Below are positions 16,260-24,539 of a stretch of DNA of 64,000 nt, in pieces (positions within the stretch are counted from its first letter, which is position 1; every line of letters begins with the position of its first letter). The position numbers and the translations under genes were made by a program. Origin of the DNA: BOG-994 sp049514215. Its GTDB lineage: Bacteria; Pseudomonadota; Gammaproteobacteria; Burkholderiales; Burkholderiaceae_D. The notes under the pieces are model-generated. The model did not search any database. It worked only from the letters and a program-made list of their open reading frames with translations, and was not told the DNA's origin. Location of the stretch: assembly GCA_049514215.1 (NCBI GenBank), contig JBEKVI010000004.1, positions 58,023 through 122,022 of the forward strand. The letters run 5' to 3'.

Positions 16260-17828
16260 TCATCGGAACGCCTTGATGAGCGCCTCGAGTTGCGTCTTGA
16301 GCGCCTTGTCGTGGGGCGAGATGCGGGGAACCTCGCGGTCGATCTCCAGCAGTTGGTAGACCGCCGTTTGCGCGGCCCTGATGGAAAACTCCACGGTAAA
16401 AACCACCTCGTCGGGAATTTCAACGAACTGGCTCACAAAGGCCAGATTCTTTGAGGCTTTCGGCACCGGTAGAGGTCTGTCGCTTTGCAGCCGGGGCATG
16501 AACATGCTCGTGATAAAGGGCATCCTGCAGGGAATGCAGATCGCGCCTTCGAGCGTCTCGGGCTCGAATCGAAGGTGCCCCAGGAGTTCATGAACAATTT
16601 CCTGACCGCTGCATTCGGCCATGGGCTTGGCGACAAAGTTGCCGATGCGATCAGGAAACAGGGCATATCCCCAAAATACGAAGATCCCTGCCGGCTGGTC
16701 GATGAAATGCGGTTGATGATAGAGAACGATCGACATCAACCAATTCGAGTCCCTGAACGTCACAAGCCCGCCTGTTCCGGGCTCGTTGCCACTGAATTTC
16801 GTCATCTCGTCGAAAAAAGCGCTCGATTTCACGGTGACGGTGAACGACTCCCAGAAGGACTGCGCGATTGCGGAATTAAACGCCTTTGGATTTCCGAAGT
16901 CGGAGCGGCCGGCCGCAAGCTTTTCCCAGAGGTGCCAGCTCATGCTGTCGGCCCGGGTGAGCTTGACGGGAGCGCTGGTCATCGAACCAAAGCTCGATGC
17001 ATCGACCATCGATCCGTTCTGGACAAACACGAGGTCCCCCTCGCCCACCGCAAGGTACTCGGCCCGGCCCTCGCGTTCGCAGTGCAAACCGGTGACGACC
17101 AATTTTCCGTCTTGCGTCTCGTAATCGAGATCCACTACGGTGGAACGGACGATGAAGTGCACGCCTCCTTTCTGAAGCCAGGCCTGTAGCGGTCTCACCA
17201 GCGAATCGTATTGGTTGTAGACCGTGCGCTTGACCCCGGCCAAGGTTTCAATTCGCGAGAATTCGAGCATGAAGCGATGGAAGTAGCGCTTTAACTCGAT
17301 CGCGCTGTGCCAGGGTTGAAATGCGAATGTCGTCACCCACATGGACCAAAATGCGGTCTCGAAGAAAGACGGCGAGAGCCAGTCGGTAATCCGCGTGCCC
17401 TCGAGCACCTTTTCATCGGTGGTGCACAGTCGCAACAATTCGAGTCGGTCCTGCATTGAAAAGCCCATCGAACTCACCGGAACTTTGGCGCGGCGGCGAT
17501 CCACAAGCCTGGCCATCGAGTGCGATGGGTGCTTCTCGTTGAATGCGACGATCTCGTCAAAAACCGTTCCGGATGCGGTCAGCGAGGGAATCGACTTGTA
17601 CAGATCCCACGTACACTCGTAGTTGTCGGTGGTGAGCATGCGACCACCCCGAAGCCGATAACCCGTCTCGGGATCGCCTGCACCGTCGAGGCACCCACCT
17701 AGAATTGGCGCTTCCTCGAGAATCGAGATCCGCGATCCCGGAATTTTGCCGTCTCGAATCAGAAAGGCAGCGGCCGAAAGCGAACCGATTCCACCGCCAA
17801 CGAGATACACCTTTCGATTCGAATTCAC
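16260..17828 (-). CDS. ohyA: Oleate hydratase, FAD-dependent
   Basis: A 522-residue fatty-acid double-bond hydratase of the myosin-cross-reactive antigen family. It adds water to the cis-9 bond of oleate and related unsaturated acids to give 10-hydroxy fatty acids. The N-terminal Rossmann motif VYLVGGGIGSLSAA (residues 7-20) binds FAD, and RGGRML (60-65) followed by NYECTWDL holds the likely catalytic glutamate (Glu71). A tyrosine in TVYNQYDS matches the second catalytic region. Length and motifs agree well with bacterial OhyA. I chose the GTG at 17828, which follows AAGGAAAGAA; a GTG at 17843 has no such leader. It may serve detoxification of free unsaturated fatty acids. Confidence 0.88.
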   Translation of the reverse strand: MNSNRKVYLVGGGIGSLSAAAFLIRDGKIPGSRISILEEAPILGGCLDGAGDPETGYRLRGGRMLTTDNYECTWDLYKSIPSLTASGTVFDEIVAFNEKHPSHSMARLVDRRRAKVPVSSMGFSMQDRLELLRLCTTDEKVLEGTRITDWLSPSFFETAFWSMWVTTFAFQPWHSAIELKRYFHRFMLEFSRIETLAGVKRTVYNQYDSLVRPLQAWLQKGGVHFIVRSTVVDLDYETQDGKLVVTGLHCEREGRAEYLAVGEGDLVFVQNGSMVDASSFGSMTSAPVKLTRADSMSWHLWEKLAAGRSDFGNPKAFNSAIAQSFWESFTVTVKSSAFFDEMTKFSGNEPGTGGLVTFRDSNWLMSIVLYHQPHFIDQPAGIFVFWGYALFPDRIGNFVAKPMAECSGQEIVHELLGHLRFEPETLEGAICIPCRMPFITSMFMPRLQSDRPLPVPKASKNLAFVSQFVEIPDEVVFTVEFSIRAAQTAVYQLLEIDREVPRISPHDKALKTQLEALIKAFR

Positions 17829-18106
17829 TTCTTTCCTTCCCACAAGCTCAGTGTGCCTTCGGGGTCGGCATCGCTTCCATCCTTTACGGCTCCCGGCAGG
17901 CTCGCACGACGGCGGCTTGCAGGGTCTTTTTCATCGGGGCTCCAGACAAGGGTGACGATCCATGCTAGAAGAACCCGCACAAAGCGCGTTGACGGACGTC
18001 CATTCAAGCCGGTGGTGTGACGATGCGAGTGGTGAATCTCATTCTAGGCGTCGTCGAACCTGGCGCATTCGGTGAGCCGCTTATGCGGCCACGGGACGCC
18101 CGAAAG

Positions 18107-18499
18107 CTAGCTCCCGCCGATTAGCCGGTCCTTCGCGCGGAAGTACTTGCGGGCAAAGGCCAAGAGCTGGCCTTCGCTCGGATGATCGAGGGCTTCCACA
18201 CCGACGATCTTGCTCGCAACCGCAGGAGCGTGCGCGGACACGTAACTGACGAATTCGGATTTCGCCTGCGCGGGTCCAGTCACCAGAATCTCGAGAGAGT
18301 CTCCCAGAGCGGTCGCCACGTCCGCAAAGAACGCGTTATCGGGCTTGGCTCGGCTCGAGCCGGACGCATCCCTAGAGTGACGTCCATGGTGATGCGCCGA
18401 ATGCGATTTGACTTCCGCGTTCTCGGAACCTTCCACGTCAAAGTGCTGGACGTGGGCTTGCTCGTGATCGATCCAAACTACGGCGTGCCGGGTAGACAT
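18107..18499 (-). CDS. Small acidic/histidine-rich protein of unknown function
   Basis: A 130-residue cytoplasmic protein beginning MSTRHAVVWIDHEQAHVQHF, with a histidine-rich segment near residues 35-45 (SHSAHHHGRH) and a C-terminal part ILVTGPAQAKSEFVSY that resembles the eRF1-domain-like 'host attachment / translational machinery' proteins of Proteobacteria, where LVTGPGxAKxEF is common. The function is unknown; related genes often sit beside stress genes. The start at ATG 18499 follows GAGAAAG. It lies 13 bp after the DksA-like gene and is probably cotranscribed with it from the FNR-type site at 18946. A longer open frame upstream only reads through the DksA-like gene in another phase. 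Confidence 0.75.
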   Translation of the reverse strand: MSTRHAVVWIDHEQAHVQHFDVEGSENAEVKSHSAHHHGRHSRDASGSSRAKPDNAFFADVATALGDSLEILVTGPAQAKSEFVSYVSAHAPAVASKIVGVEALDHPSEGQLLAFARKYFRAKDRLIGGS

Positions 18500-18512
18500 G
18501 GGGGTCGCTTTC

Positions 18513-18890
18513 TCAGATAGGTTGGGCGGCGCGTTCGAGCTGCGTCTGACACCCCACGCAACGCAGCGCTGTCGGTTCGGCCAGAAGCCGGCGAAAGGGG
18601 ATGGTTCTTCCGCAATCCAAGCAGACTCCATAGGTCTCCGCGCGGATGCGCTCCATTGCAGCACCAATGCTCTGCAACTCGACGGCAGACCGGTCGGCCC
18701 GGTCGAGTTCCATTTCTCGCCAGTCCGTGGCTTCACGCCCGGCGTCTTCCAGGGCGCTACGTTGTGAGATCGCATCCTCGATTCGGCTCTCGCCTTCGGG
18801 GCGCTCGCGACCGGCCGCATTCAGATCCCCAGCCCGGGTCGCCAAGGCGAACTGCAGCATTTGCAATTGAGAAGGGCTCAGGTGAGTCAA
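18513..18890 (-). CDS. DksA/TraR-type zinc finger protein
   Basis: A 125-residue protein with an N-terminal coiled-coil region (about residues 5-80, rich in Glu, Arg and Ala) and a C-terminal C4 zinc finger, CLDCGRTIPFRRL then CVGC. This is the architecture of DksA/TraR proteins, which enter the RNA polymerase secondary channel and adjust initiation at stress-controlled promoters. The coiled-coil tip of DksA carries conserved acidic residues (D-x-x-D); here DRADRS may correspond. It apparently starts with TTG at 18890 behind GGGGAT. It is first of a two-gene unit with the unknown protein at 18107, and an FNR-like palindrome lies 63 bp upstream. Confidence 0.85.
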   Translation of the reverse strand: MTHLSPSQLQMLQFALATRAGDLNAAGRERPEGESRIEDAISQRSALEDAGREATDWREMELDRADRSAVELQSIGAAMERIRAETYGVCLDCGRTIPFRRLLAEPTALRCVGCQTQLERAAQPI

Positions 18891-18945
18891 GAATTATCCC
18901 CAGATGGAACTCCTCTCTACGATAACCGAGCCGTCCGCTCTCGCA

Positions 18946-18959
18946 TTGACCTGCGTCAA
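18946..18959 (-). promoter_or_regulatory. FNR-like site upstream of the DksA-like gene
   Basis: TTGACCTGCGTCAA, symmetric half-sites TTGAC/GTCAA. The predicted class II start is near 18911, 21 bases before the TTG start at 18890. Confidence 0.5.
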
Positions 18960-19109
18960 CTGCTGCCCGAGCGTCTTGGCGGATCCCTCGGGTGCCACAC
19001 CCCACCTCCTCACCGACCCGGTCGTCGTCGAGAGCAGCCGCACGACCACCGCGCGCGACACGGCTGCGACCCGTTCCGATGGATGGGCTTACTCGAATTC
19101 CGGATCGTC

Positions 19110-19123
19110 TTGACATGCATCAA
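19110..19123 (+). promoter_or_regulatory. FNR-like site upstream of the YdaT-like gene
   Basis: TTGACATGCATCAA, one mismatch. Rightward, transcription would begin near 19158, giving a leader of about 136 bases to 19294. It could also act leftward on the DksA-like gene. Confidence 0.5.
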
Positions 19124-19293
19124 GGTTCCCCCCGACCAATCGCCTAAGCTCAATCAGAAATGAAACGAGGCTCCCGATGTCCCCTGCGATGACGACCAGA
19201 GTCGTTGTGCGCGATTGCGCAAAGCCGGCAGGATCCTGCTGGATGCGGCTTCCTGATTTGTGATGCGATTGATCAGCCGGATCCGGATTCATC

Positions 19294-19506
19294 GTGCCCT
19301 GGACTGAGAACCGGTATCCTGCTTCGATGAAACACCTTGCGCCCGATGTGCGTAGCAACTCGATCGAAATCACAAATGCACTTCTTCGCAATGGGATGGA
19401 AGAGGGGATGGCCATTCGAATCGCGATTGCCTCTGCGAAGCGATCGCTGCCAGGCGACCAAACCGACGATGAAAATGCCGCGGCGCAGCGTGCGGTGCAC
19501 CGATGA
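19294..19506 (+). CDS. Small YdaT-like conserved protein
   Basis: A 70-residue protein starting at GTG with MPWTENRYPASMKHLAP, then VRSNSIEITNALLRNGMEEG and MAIRIAIASAKRS. This pattern (MPW-x4-YP-S-K-L-x3-VR-x-K-A-I-E-I-x-NA-L, then a-AI-IAI-x-AK) is that of the small YdaT-type/DUF2188-associated proteins found widely in bacteria, function unknown. The C-terminal tail after residue 53 is divergent. The leader is weak (CCGGATTC). It is followed 72 bp on by the kinase-fusion gene. The match is by memory of the family pattern, not by search. Confidence 0.65.
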   Translation: MPWTENRYPASMKHLAPDVRSNSIEITNALLRNGMEEGMAIRIAIASAKRSLPGDQTDDENAAAQRAVHR

Positions 19507-19578
19507 ATTCGAGAACACATTCGGATGCGGTCGTCGGGCGCCGGGCCTGCCTGGGATTCAGAAAAAGGACCTAAGACA

Positions 19579-21219
19579 GTGACGGTTGGCTCTCCCACCG
19601 CCGAATACGCGGCGCCTCCAGCGGGTGCGACCCTCATCGCGCGGCTGAAGGACGTCTTAGAGGAAAGCGCAAGATCCGATCCGGGCACCGCTTCGGTAGA
19701 GGTTATAGAGACGCATATCTCGTGGGTCTTGCTTACACCGACGCACGCCTACAAGATCAAGAAACCGGTCGACCTCGGCTTTCTGGACTTCACCTCCCTA
19801 AGCAAGCGGCGCGCGGCCTGCGAGGACGAACTCCGGCTCAACAAGCGCTTAGCTCCCGACCTTTACTTGGATGTGCTACCCATTACCGGAACGCCCGAGG
19901 CTCCGATCTTGGGCGGAGACGGACCTCCGATCGAATATGCGGTGCGCATGCGCGCCTTTGCCCAGGGGGCCCTCTTATCGCAGCTCATCAAAGAGGGTGA
20001 CCTTCGCAAGGAGACGATCGACGCACTCGCATCGACACTTGCGCGCTTTCATCGCTTTATCCCGGTGGCAAGTCCCCAGTCGGGGCGTGGTGATCCCGTG
20101 GACATCTTGGAGGCGGCCTTGGAGAATCTGGTCGCGCTACGAAAGGCCTTGGGCGATTCGACGCAACTGCAAGGCTTGGAGAGATGGACCCGCGCGGAAT
20201 ACGACCAGCGCCGGCCGGCGCTTTTGGAGCGGCGCCAGACCGGGGCCATCCGCGAGTGTCACGGCGACTTGCACCTGGGCAATATCGCGCTTACCGGCGG
20301 CGAGATCACGATTTTTGACTGTATCGAGTTCAACGAATCGATGCGCTGGATCGACGTGATATCCGAAGCTGCGTTCACGGTGATGGATCTTGCGGATCGC
20401 GGCCGGCCCGATCTTGCCTATCGATTTCTGAATGCCTATTTGGAGGACACCGGAGACTACGCGGGGCTCCAGGTCTTGGGGTTCTATCTCGTCTATCGGG
20501 CTCTCGTGCGCGCAAAGATCGCTGCGCTACGCACGGTGCAGCTAGCACCCGGGCCAGGGCACGACGCCAGTCGCGCCGATGCCGCCCACCACATCCGTCT
20601 GGCCGAGCGTCTCGCATACGATCGACGTCCGGCGATCGTTTTGATGCACGGCTTGAGCGGATCGGGCAAGACGACCTGTTCGCAGTCGGTGCTCGAGGGG
20701 ATCGGGGCCATCCGGCTTCGCAGCGACGTCGAGCGCAAGCGCATGGCCGGTCTGGCTCGCCACGCGCGGTCTGGCTCCGATCTCGTTGGGGGGCTCTACA
20801 GCCCTGACGCATCCGAGAAGGTCTATGCATTTCTTCTGGAGATGACCGGCCACGGTCTCGATGCCGGATGGACCGTCATCGTCGATGCGGCGTTCCTGCG
20901 CGCAGAGCAGCGCATCCCGTTTGAATCCTTCGCCCGGACGGCGGGCCACCCACTCCTGATACTGGATTGCTCAGCGCGTATCGAGACCCTGCGCATGCGC
21001 ATCGCACAGCGCCAGAACGCGGGAGCCGACGCCTCGGAAGCCACGCTCGCGGTTCTGCAGGAACAGTTGGCGACTTCGGAAGCCCTTTCGCTCGAAGAAG
21101 AGCGCTTCACGCTGCACCTGGATATGGAATCCGAATCGGTCGCCACACGAGACTGGTGTGACGTAAAAGAGCGTCTTGAGAGATCGAACCCACCTGCCGC
21201 GGCATCGAAGGCCCGCTAG
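19579..21219 (+). CDS. APH-like kinase / P-loop ATPase fusion protein
   Basis: A 546-residue two-domain protein. The N-terminal part (about 20-330) is an aminoglycoside-phosphotransferase-like kinase fold with HAYKIKKPVDLGFLDF, catalytic CHGDLHLGNI (HxDxxxxN) and IFDCIEFN (DFG position). The C-terminal part (about 350-530) is a zeta-toxin/gluconokinase-type P-loop ATPase with Walker A GLSGSGKTT and a conserved LRSDVERK. This fusion is a recurrent family in Proteobacteria, often beside USP and low-oxygen genes; its substrate is unknown. I chose the GTG at 19579 behind AAAAAGGAC; an ATG at 19525 is possible. Despite the fold, aminoglycoside resistance is not implied. Confidence 0.85.
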   Translation: MTVGSPTAEYAAPPAGATLIARLKDVLEESARSDPGTASVEVIETHISWVLLTPTHAYKIKKPVDLGFLDFTSLSKRRAACEDELRLNKRLAPDLYLDVLPITGTPEAPILGGDGPPIEYAVRMRAFAQGALLSQLIKEGDLRKETIDALASTLARFHRFIPVASPQSGRGDPVDILEAALENLVALRKALGDSTQLQGLERWTRAEYDQRRPALLERRQTGAIRECHGDLHLGNIALTGGEITIFDCIEFNESMRWIDVISEAAFTVMDLADRGRPDLAYRFLNAYLEDTGDYAGLQVLGFYLVYRALVRAKIAALRTVQLAPGPGHDASRADAAHHIRLAERLAYDRRPAIVLMHGLSGSGKTTCSQSVLEGIGAIRLRSDVERKRMAGLARHARSGSDLVGGLYSPDASEKVYAFLLEMTGHGLDAGWTVIVDAAFLRAEQRIPFESFARTAGHPLLILDCSARIETLRMRIAQRQNAGADASEATLAVLQEQLATSEALSLEEERFTLHLDMESESVATRDWCDVKERLERSNPPAAASKAR

Positions 21220-21530
21220 GCATAACCGCTGGCCGCCTAAGGCCTCTCTTCCGCTCTGCGAAAATCCCGAGGAGGTCGCGCGCCTCATTGGTCACTGTAT
21301 CGAAAACGAAGCAATCAATGCGACCACGATCGAGATCACCGGGAGTCTATGCTACCCCCACGGGATCGCCAAATGATCTGCAAGGAAGCCTAACCGAGGT
21401 ATCGACTTCCGCCTGGAGAGAGGTCTCTTAACTTTGCGCCGGACCGGTCGCCTTTGCCCAGTGTCTTGCTCGTCGCGAGCGAAGATCCCGATCCTTGCAA
21501 AACCCGCGGACGCAGGCCCGAGCCAAGTTC
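21220..21530. other. Convergent intergenic region
   Basis: There are 311 bases between the converging kinase-fusion and cytochrome b561 genes. The open frames are short and unlike known proteins. A small AGAGA-GG-TCTCT hairpin lies near 21418-21430; no clear terminator or promoter was seen. Confidence 0.45.
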
Positions 21531-22058
21531 TCACGGCGCCATGGCATGGAAGACGCCATCCCTTCGAACCAATGCGTGAAAGAGCGCAGCCGCAAGGTGG
21601 ACCAGGATCAAAGCAAAGAAGCACAGGGCGAGCGCTCGATGCGAATTCCAAAGCAAGGTATGCAGACCATTGTCGTGCGGCGCTATAGCCGGCAGTCGCA
21701 CACCGAAAACCACGACGGGGTAATCCGCCGCCGACAACATCGCCCATCCGATCAGCGGCAGGGCGATCATCAACAGATAGAAAAGGATGTGCGAGAGCTT
21801 CGCTGCGAGCTTCATGGGCTCAGGCAAGTTTGCCGGAAGCGGAGGTGCTCCCAGCCGCCACCTCACGCCGAGGCGGATCAGGGCGAGCACCAGGATCGCT
21901 ATGCCCAGCGGTTTATGGATCGATACGAGCGTCAGATGTTCTGGGCGGATGGTCGATACCATGCCAACGCCAATAAAGAGCATGGCCAGGATGCACACCG
22001 CCATGAGCCAATGCAGTGCCCTTTGCAAGACGGTGAAGCGCTCCTGGTCCCGGTTCAA
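21531..22058 (-). CDS. Cytochrome b561, membrane diheme
   Basis: A 175-residue bacterial cytochrome b561 (CybB type) with four transmembrane helices (about residues 14-34, 46-66, 85-107 and 143-165). Histidines that can ligate two b hemes are present in helix 1 (RALHWLM), helix 2 (SIHKPLG), helix 3 (LSHILFYLLM) and helix 4 (HLAAALFH). Such proteins move electrons from quinol or act as superoxide:quinone oxidoreductases. The start appears to be TTG at 22058, 9 bases after AGGAGT. It lies 27 bp downstream of the catalase-related peroxidase gene; this pairing is common and suggests a quinol-linked peroxide-removing unit. Confidence 0.88.
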   Translation of the reverse strand: MNRDQERFTVLQRALHWLMAVCILAMLFIGVGMVSTIRPEHLTLVSIHKPLGIAILVLALIRLGVRWRLGAPPLPANLPEPMKLAAKLSHILFYLLMIALPLIGWAMLSAADYPVVVFGVRLPAIAPHDNGLHTLLWNSHRALALCFFALILVHLAAALFHALVRRDGVFHAMAP

Positions 22059-22085
22059 GGGCTTACTCCTATATTCAGTGCGGGC

Positions 22086-23108
22086 TTAGTCCCGCGTTTC
22101 CGAAGTCCGGCGATCAAACGATACGGCGTACGCTGCGGATCGCGCGGCGGGGAATGGGTCATCCGAGACGCTGATTCCAGGAGGTAGAACCGTCGGATCG
22201 AAGTTGAGGTCGCGGCACGGGCCATTCGATTCAGCTTCGATCCGACTCACGATGAGCGTTCCGGCTTCCAGAGTCCGACGTCCCTCAGGCCATGCCTTGC
22301 TCGGGTCAGACGTTGCATCCCCGGGATTGGCAACAGTGACGAGCATGGTCCATCGCTGCGGCTGCTCGCCGACCTCGCGTGTGATCTCTGCGCTCAGAAA
22401 GTCGGGACTGACCTCCTTCAGTTGCTCTGGAGACAAAGGTTTCGGGTTCGCTGCCGGGACGAAGGCCCAGCGTACGTTGGATGTTTGCCCGGCTGCGTTC
22501 GTGAAAACGAATGCGTCCAGACTGTTATAGCGGTCCTGCGAGTACGAAGCGGTGAGCGGCGCGCCCCCGGCCCAAGCTGCGAAGGCGCCGAATTCCGGGT
22601 GATCGGCAACGAATTTTTTCATCGCGCCGGGGTCGTCCTTCTTCGCGCCCGCTTCCAGCAATTCGTAGAACCCTTGCGGCGTTGAGACAGGAAAGAATGG
22701 GGCGTCAATCATCGCGGAACGCCATTCCTGTCCCTCCGTGGTCACGATCCGAAGGCTCAGCCCGCGGACTTTCACGGATCCATCCGCGGCGCTGGGATTG
22801 GCGGTGGCGAGGTTGAATCGGCCCGTCACGGGATAGGTCCCCGTGCTGAACATCTGCGCCTTCGACAGTTCAGCGGCTCCCCCACTGGCTTGGAACGTTC
22901 CTGTGAAACAGATGCCCTTGGCATGATTGCGCCGAAAGCCTAAGGCGGGTCCGGACGGCGGCGCCAAACCGTCGACGACTTTGGCGGGGGTCAATCGGTC
23001 CGGCGAGAGCCATCCACCCGTGTAGAGAAAGGCCACGAGGATCGCCAAGACAACGAGCGCGATGAATGCGAATGAAAAAATGGTGGTGGAGGGGGATCTA
23101 TCATCCAT
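22086..23108 (-). CDS. Catalase-related heme peroxidase, membrane-anchored
   Basis: A 340-residue member of the small catalase-related peroxidase (SrpA-like) family. An N-terminal helix (about 10-30) anchors it, with the heme domain in the periplasm. Seen are the distal histidine His62 in RRNHAKGICFTGTF and the proximal tyrosine Tyr327 in SAAYAVSFDRR, both conserved in the catalase fold. It is shorter than true catalases and lacks their C-terminal domains, so peroxidase activity is more likely than rapid dismutation. It is upstream of and codirectional with cytochrome b561, which probably supplies electrons. The leader before the ATG is weak. Confidence 0.88.
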   Translation of the reverse strand: MDDRSPSTTIFSFAFIALVVLAILVAFLYTGGWLSPDRLTPAKVVDGLAPPSGPALGFRRNHAKGICFTGTFQASGGAAELSKAQMFSTGTYPVTGRFNLATANPSAADGSVKVRGLSLRIVTTEGQEWRSAMIDAPFFPVSTPQGFYELLEAGAKKDDPGAMKKFVADHPEFGAFAAWAGGAPLTASYSQDRYNSLDAFVFTNAAGQTSNVRWAFVPAANPKPLSPEQLKEVSPDFLSAEITREVGEQPQRWTMLVTVANPGDATSDPSKAWPEGRRTLEAGTLIVSRIEAESNGPCRDLNFDPTVLPPGISVSDDPFPAARSAAYAVSFDRRTSETRD

Positions 23109-23535
23109 GGGTAGATCTTAAAATAACAAGACTGGTTCTGGGATGGAACCGCAAGCCCGGCGCGCTACGCTACGCACTAGCATAACAAATTTGCGAATGC
23201 GCGCTGAAACGAGCGCGAAACGGAGCAAGCGCTCCGCAAGGCGATCGGATTTCACTTCGTGTCATGCTGAAGTGCGCAAGTCAAGTTCGACGCGCGATGT
23301 GCAAGGGTTGACAGCGCGTCGCGGGCGGTCGTCGGTCCAGAATGTTGATGTCTTGCGATGCCACGCGTGCGGGCTCGCCTCGGGCCCGACTTGACCCACC
23401 CGAATACGCGCGAAACGGGAAAGTCAACCGTCTTGAGTGTCCGAAACTCAGCGAAGATTTTTCGCGCAGCCGTTGTGCTGAAGCGGAGTTCCTCGCTAAA
23501 TCGGATCTCGCAGTGCGGTCGAACTCGGACTTCTC
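23109..23535. other. Intergenic region, 427 bases
   Basis: It lies upstream of the leftward peroxidase gene and downstream of the acidic-protein gene. It holds an AT-rich patch (23108-23130, 23175-23195) suited to a promoter and a CGGAGC-AAGC-GCTCCG hairpin at 23221-23236. No gene was recognised. Confidence 0.45.
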
Positions 23536-23955
23536 CTAGAGCGAGAGGAGACGCTCGAAGAAGCCGCGATAGCTGCGCAAGGCTACGCGCAGGCTTTCTG
23601 TCGACGACTCATCGGTTGGGCTCGATTCGCCCTCAAGCCTCGCACGCTCCCGCGAGAAGCTTTCGGTCAGATTTTTCATGACCTGAGTCACTAGTTTGTC
23701 GGCCTGCAAAACAGCCTGTTTGGGATCATCGACAAAACTTCTCTGGACATCGTCCCAGCGCGAACGAAAGTCGTGCGCCACATCGGGTAAGAAGAGCGCA
23801 TCGAGCTGTGGGTCCTCGGTCCCATTCTCGAACTCGCGACGATTGGAGGGCCGACGCTGGAGTGTTTGAGTGGCTCCACTTGAGGTCAGCGCAGGTTCGG
23901 CTGCGATTTCGAAACTCGCGTCGGTGAAGTCGTCTTCCTCGAATTCGTCGCTCAT
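23536..23955 (-). CDS. Acidic protein sharing a domain with its upstream neighbour
   Basis: A 139-residue cytoplasmic protein of unknown function. The first 55 residues are acidic and low in complexity, likely disordered. Residues 60-135 carry RSRWDDVQRSFVDDPKQAV followed by QADKLVTQVM, which closely parallels QAWKVLQGRFVDNPQGVV and EADNLVRELM in the adjacent gene, and both end in a YR-x-x-F segment. So the two genes contain the same alpha-helical domain, one soluble and one membrane-tethered. The ATG overlaps the stop of the upstream gene (ATGA), so they are translationally coupled and probably interact. Confidence 0.8.
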   Translation of the reverse strand: MSDEFEEDDFTDASFEIAAEPALTSSGATQTLQRRPSNRREFENGTEDPQLDALFLPDVAHDFRSRWDDVQRSFVDDPKQAVLQADKLVTQVMKNLTESFSRERARLEGESSPTDESSTESLRVALRSYRGFFERLLSL

Positions 23956-24539
23956 GATCTCAGCTCCATCTCTCTCGTTGGCGTAACGGTCTGTGCCGGC
24001 GCCCGGACCTCAAGCAGATCATCAAACAAGGCGCGGTAGTGCACGACCGCCCTGCGCAGGTCCTCAGTCGTCGCTTGGCCGCGCGCATCGAGCAGTGCGA
24101 TCGCTTGTGCCGCCCGGTAATTCTCCACAACCATAGGGTGGTGGACCGATATATCGGCGGCACGACCTTCAAAATCTGCCATCGGGTAGCCGCGCTTTAG
24201 CATCAACTCACGAACCAGGTTGTCTGCCTCAACGACAACGCCCTGCGGGTTGTCAACGAAGCGGCCCTGCAACACTTTCCAGGCCTGACTCAACCTTGCG
24301 GCCTCGGCAGGGGCCAAAGGGAGGATTTTCAGACGCTCGACGCGCTTCTCGCGCGCACTCAGCTCTGATTCAGTCTTGGCTCGGCTCCCGAGTTCACCCA
24401 TGGTTCGACCGTATTCCGGACCAAAGCGCTTCTGAAGTCGATGCGTTTGCCTTTTCCGGTAGAAGAACCAGCCTGCGGCCGCAATCAAAAGTATCACGAC
24501 GGCGGCAATTACCCATACTTGTTCGTTGATCGTAGTCAC
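23952..24539 (-). CDS. Single-pass membrane protein with RFVDxP helical domain
   Basis: A 195-residue protein of unknown function. One N-terminal transmembrane helix (about 8-26, WVIAAVVILLIAAAGWFFY) precedes a basic linker and a cytoplasmic helical domain with the pattern AWKVLQGRFVDNPQG, EADNLVRELMLKRGYP and VVHYRALFDDLL. I recall this pattern from conserved membrane proteins of unknown function in Proteobacteria and Actinobacteria. The start is GTG at 24539, 9 bases after AGGAGTC. It is first in a two-gene unit with the acidic paralogue at 23536. No catalytic motif is visible. Confidence 0.8.
   Translation of the reverse strand: MTTINEQVWVIAAVVILLIAAAGWFFYRKRQTHRLQKRFGPEYGRTMGELGSRAKTESELSAREKRVERLKILPLAPAEAARLSQAWKVLQGRFVDNPQGVVVEADNLVRELMLKRGYPMADFEGRAADISVHHPMVVENYRAAQAIALLDARGQATTEDLRRAVVHYRALFDDLLEVRAPAQTVTPTREMELRS

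Larger units (their letters stand above)
18891..19293. other. Divergent intergenic region with two FNR-like sites
   Basis: There are 403 bases between the DksA-like gene (leftward) and the YdaT-like gene (rightward). It contains FNR-like palindromes at 18946-18959 and 19110-19123, one positioned for each direction. No protein-coding signal was recognised. Confidence 0.6.

Noticed and set aside
19579..21219. Aminoglycoside resistance gene
   Set aside because: Only the general kinase fold is shared; the fusion with a P-loop kinase marks a different family.
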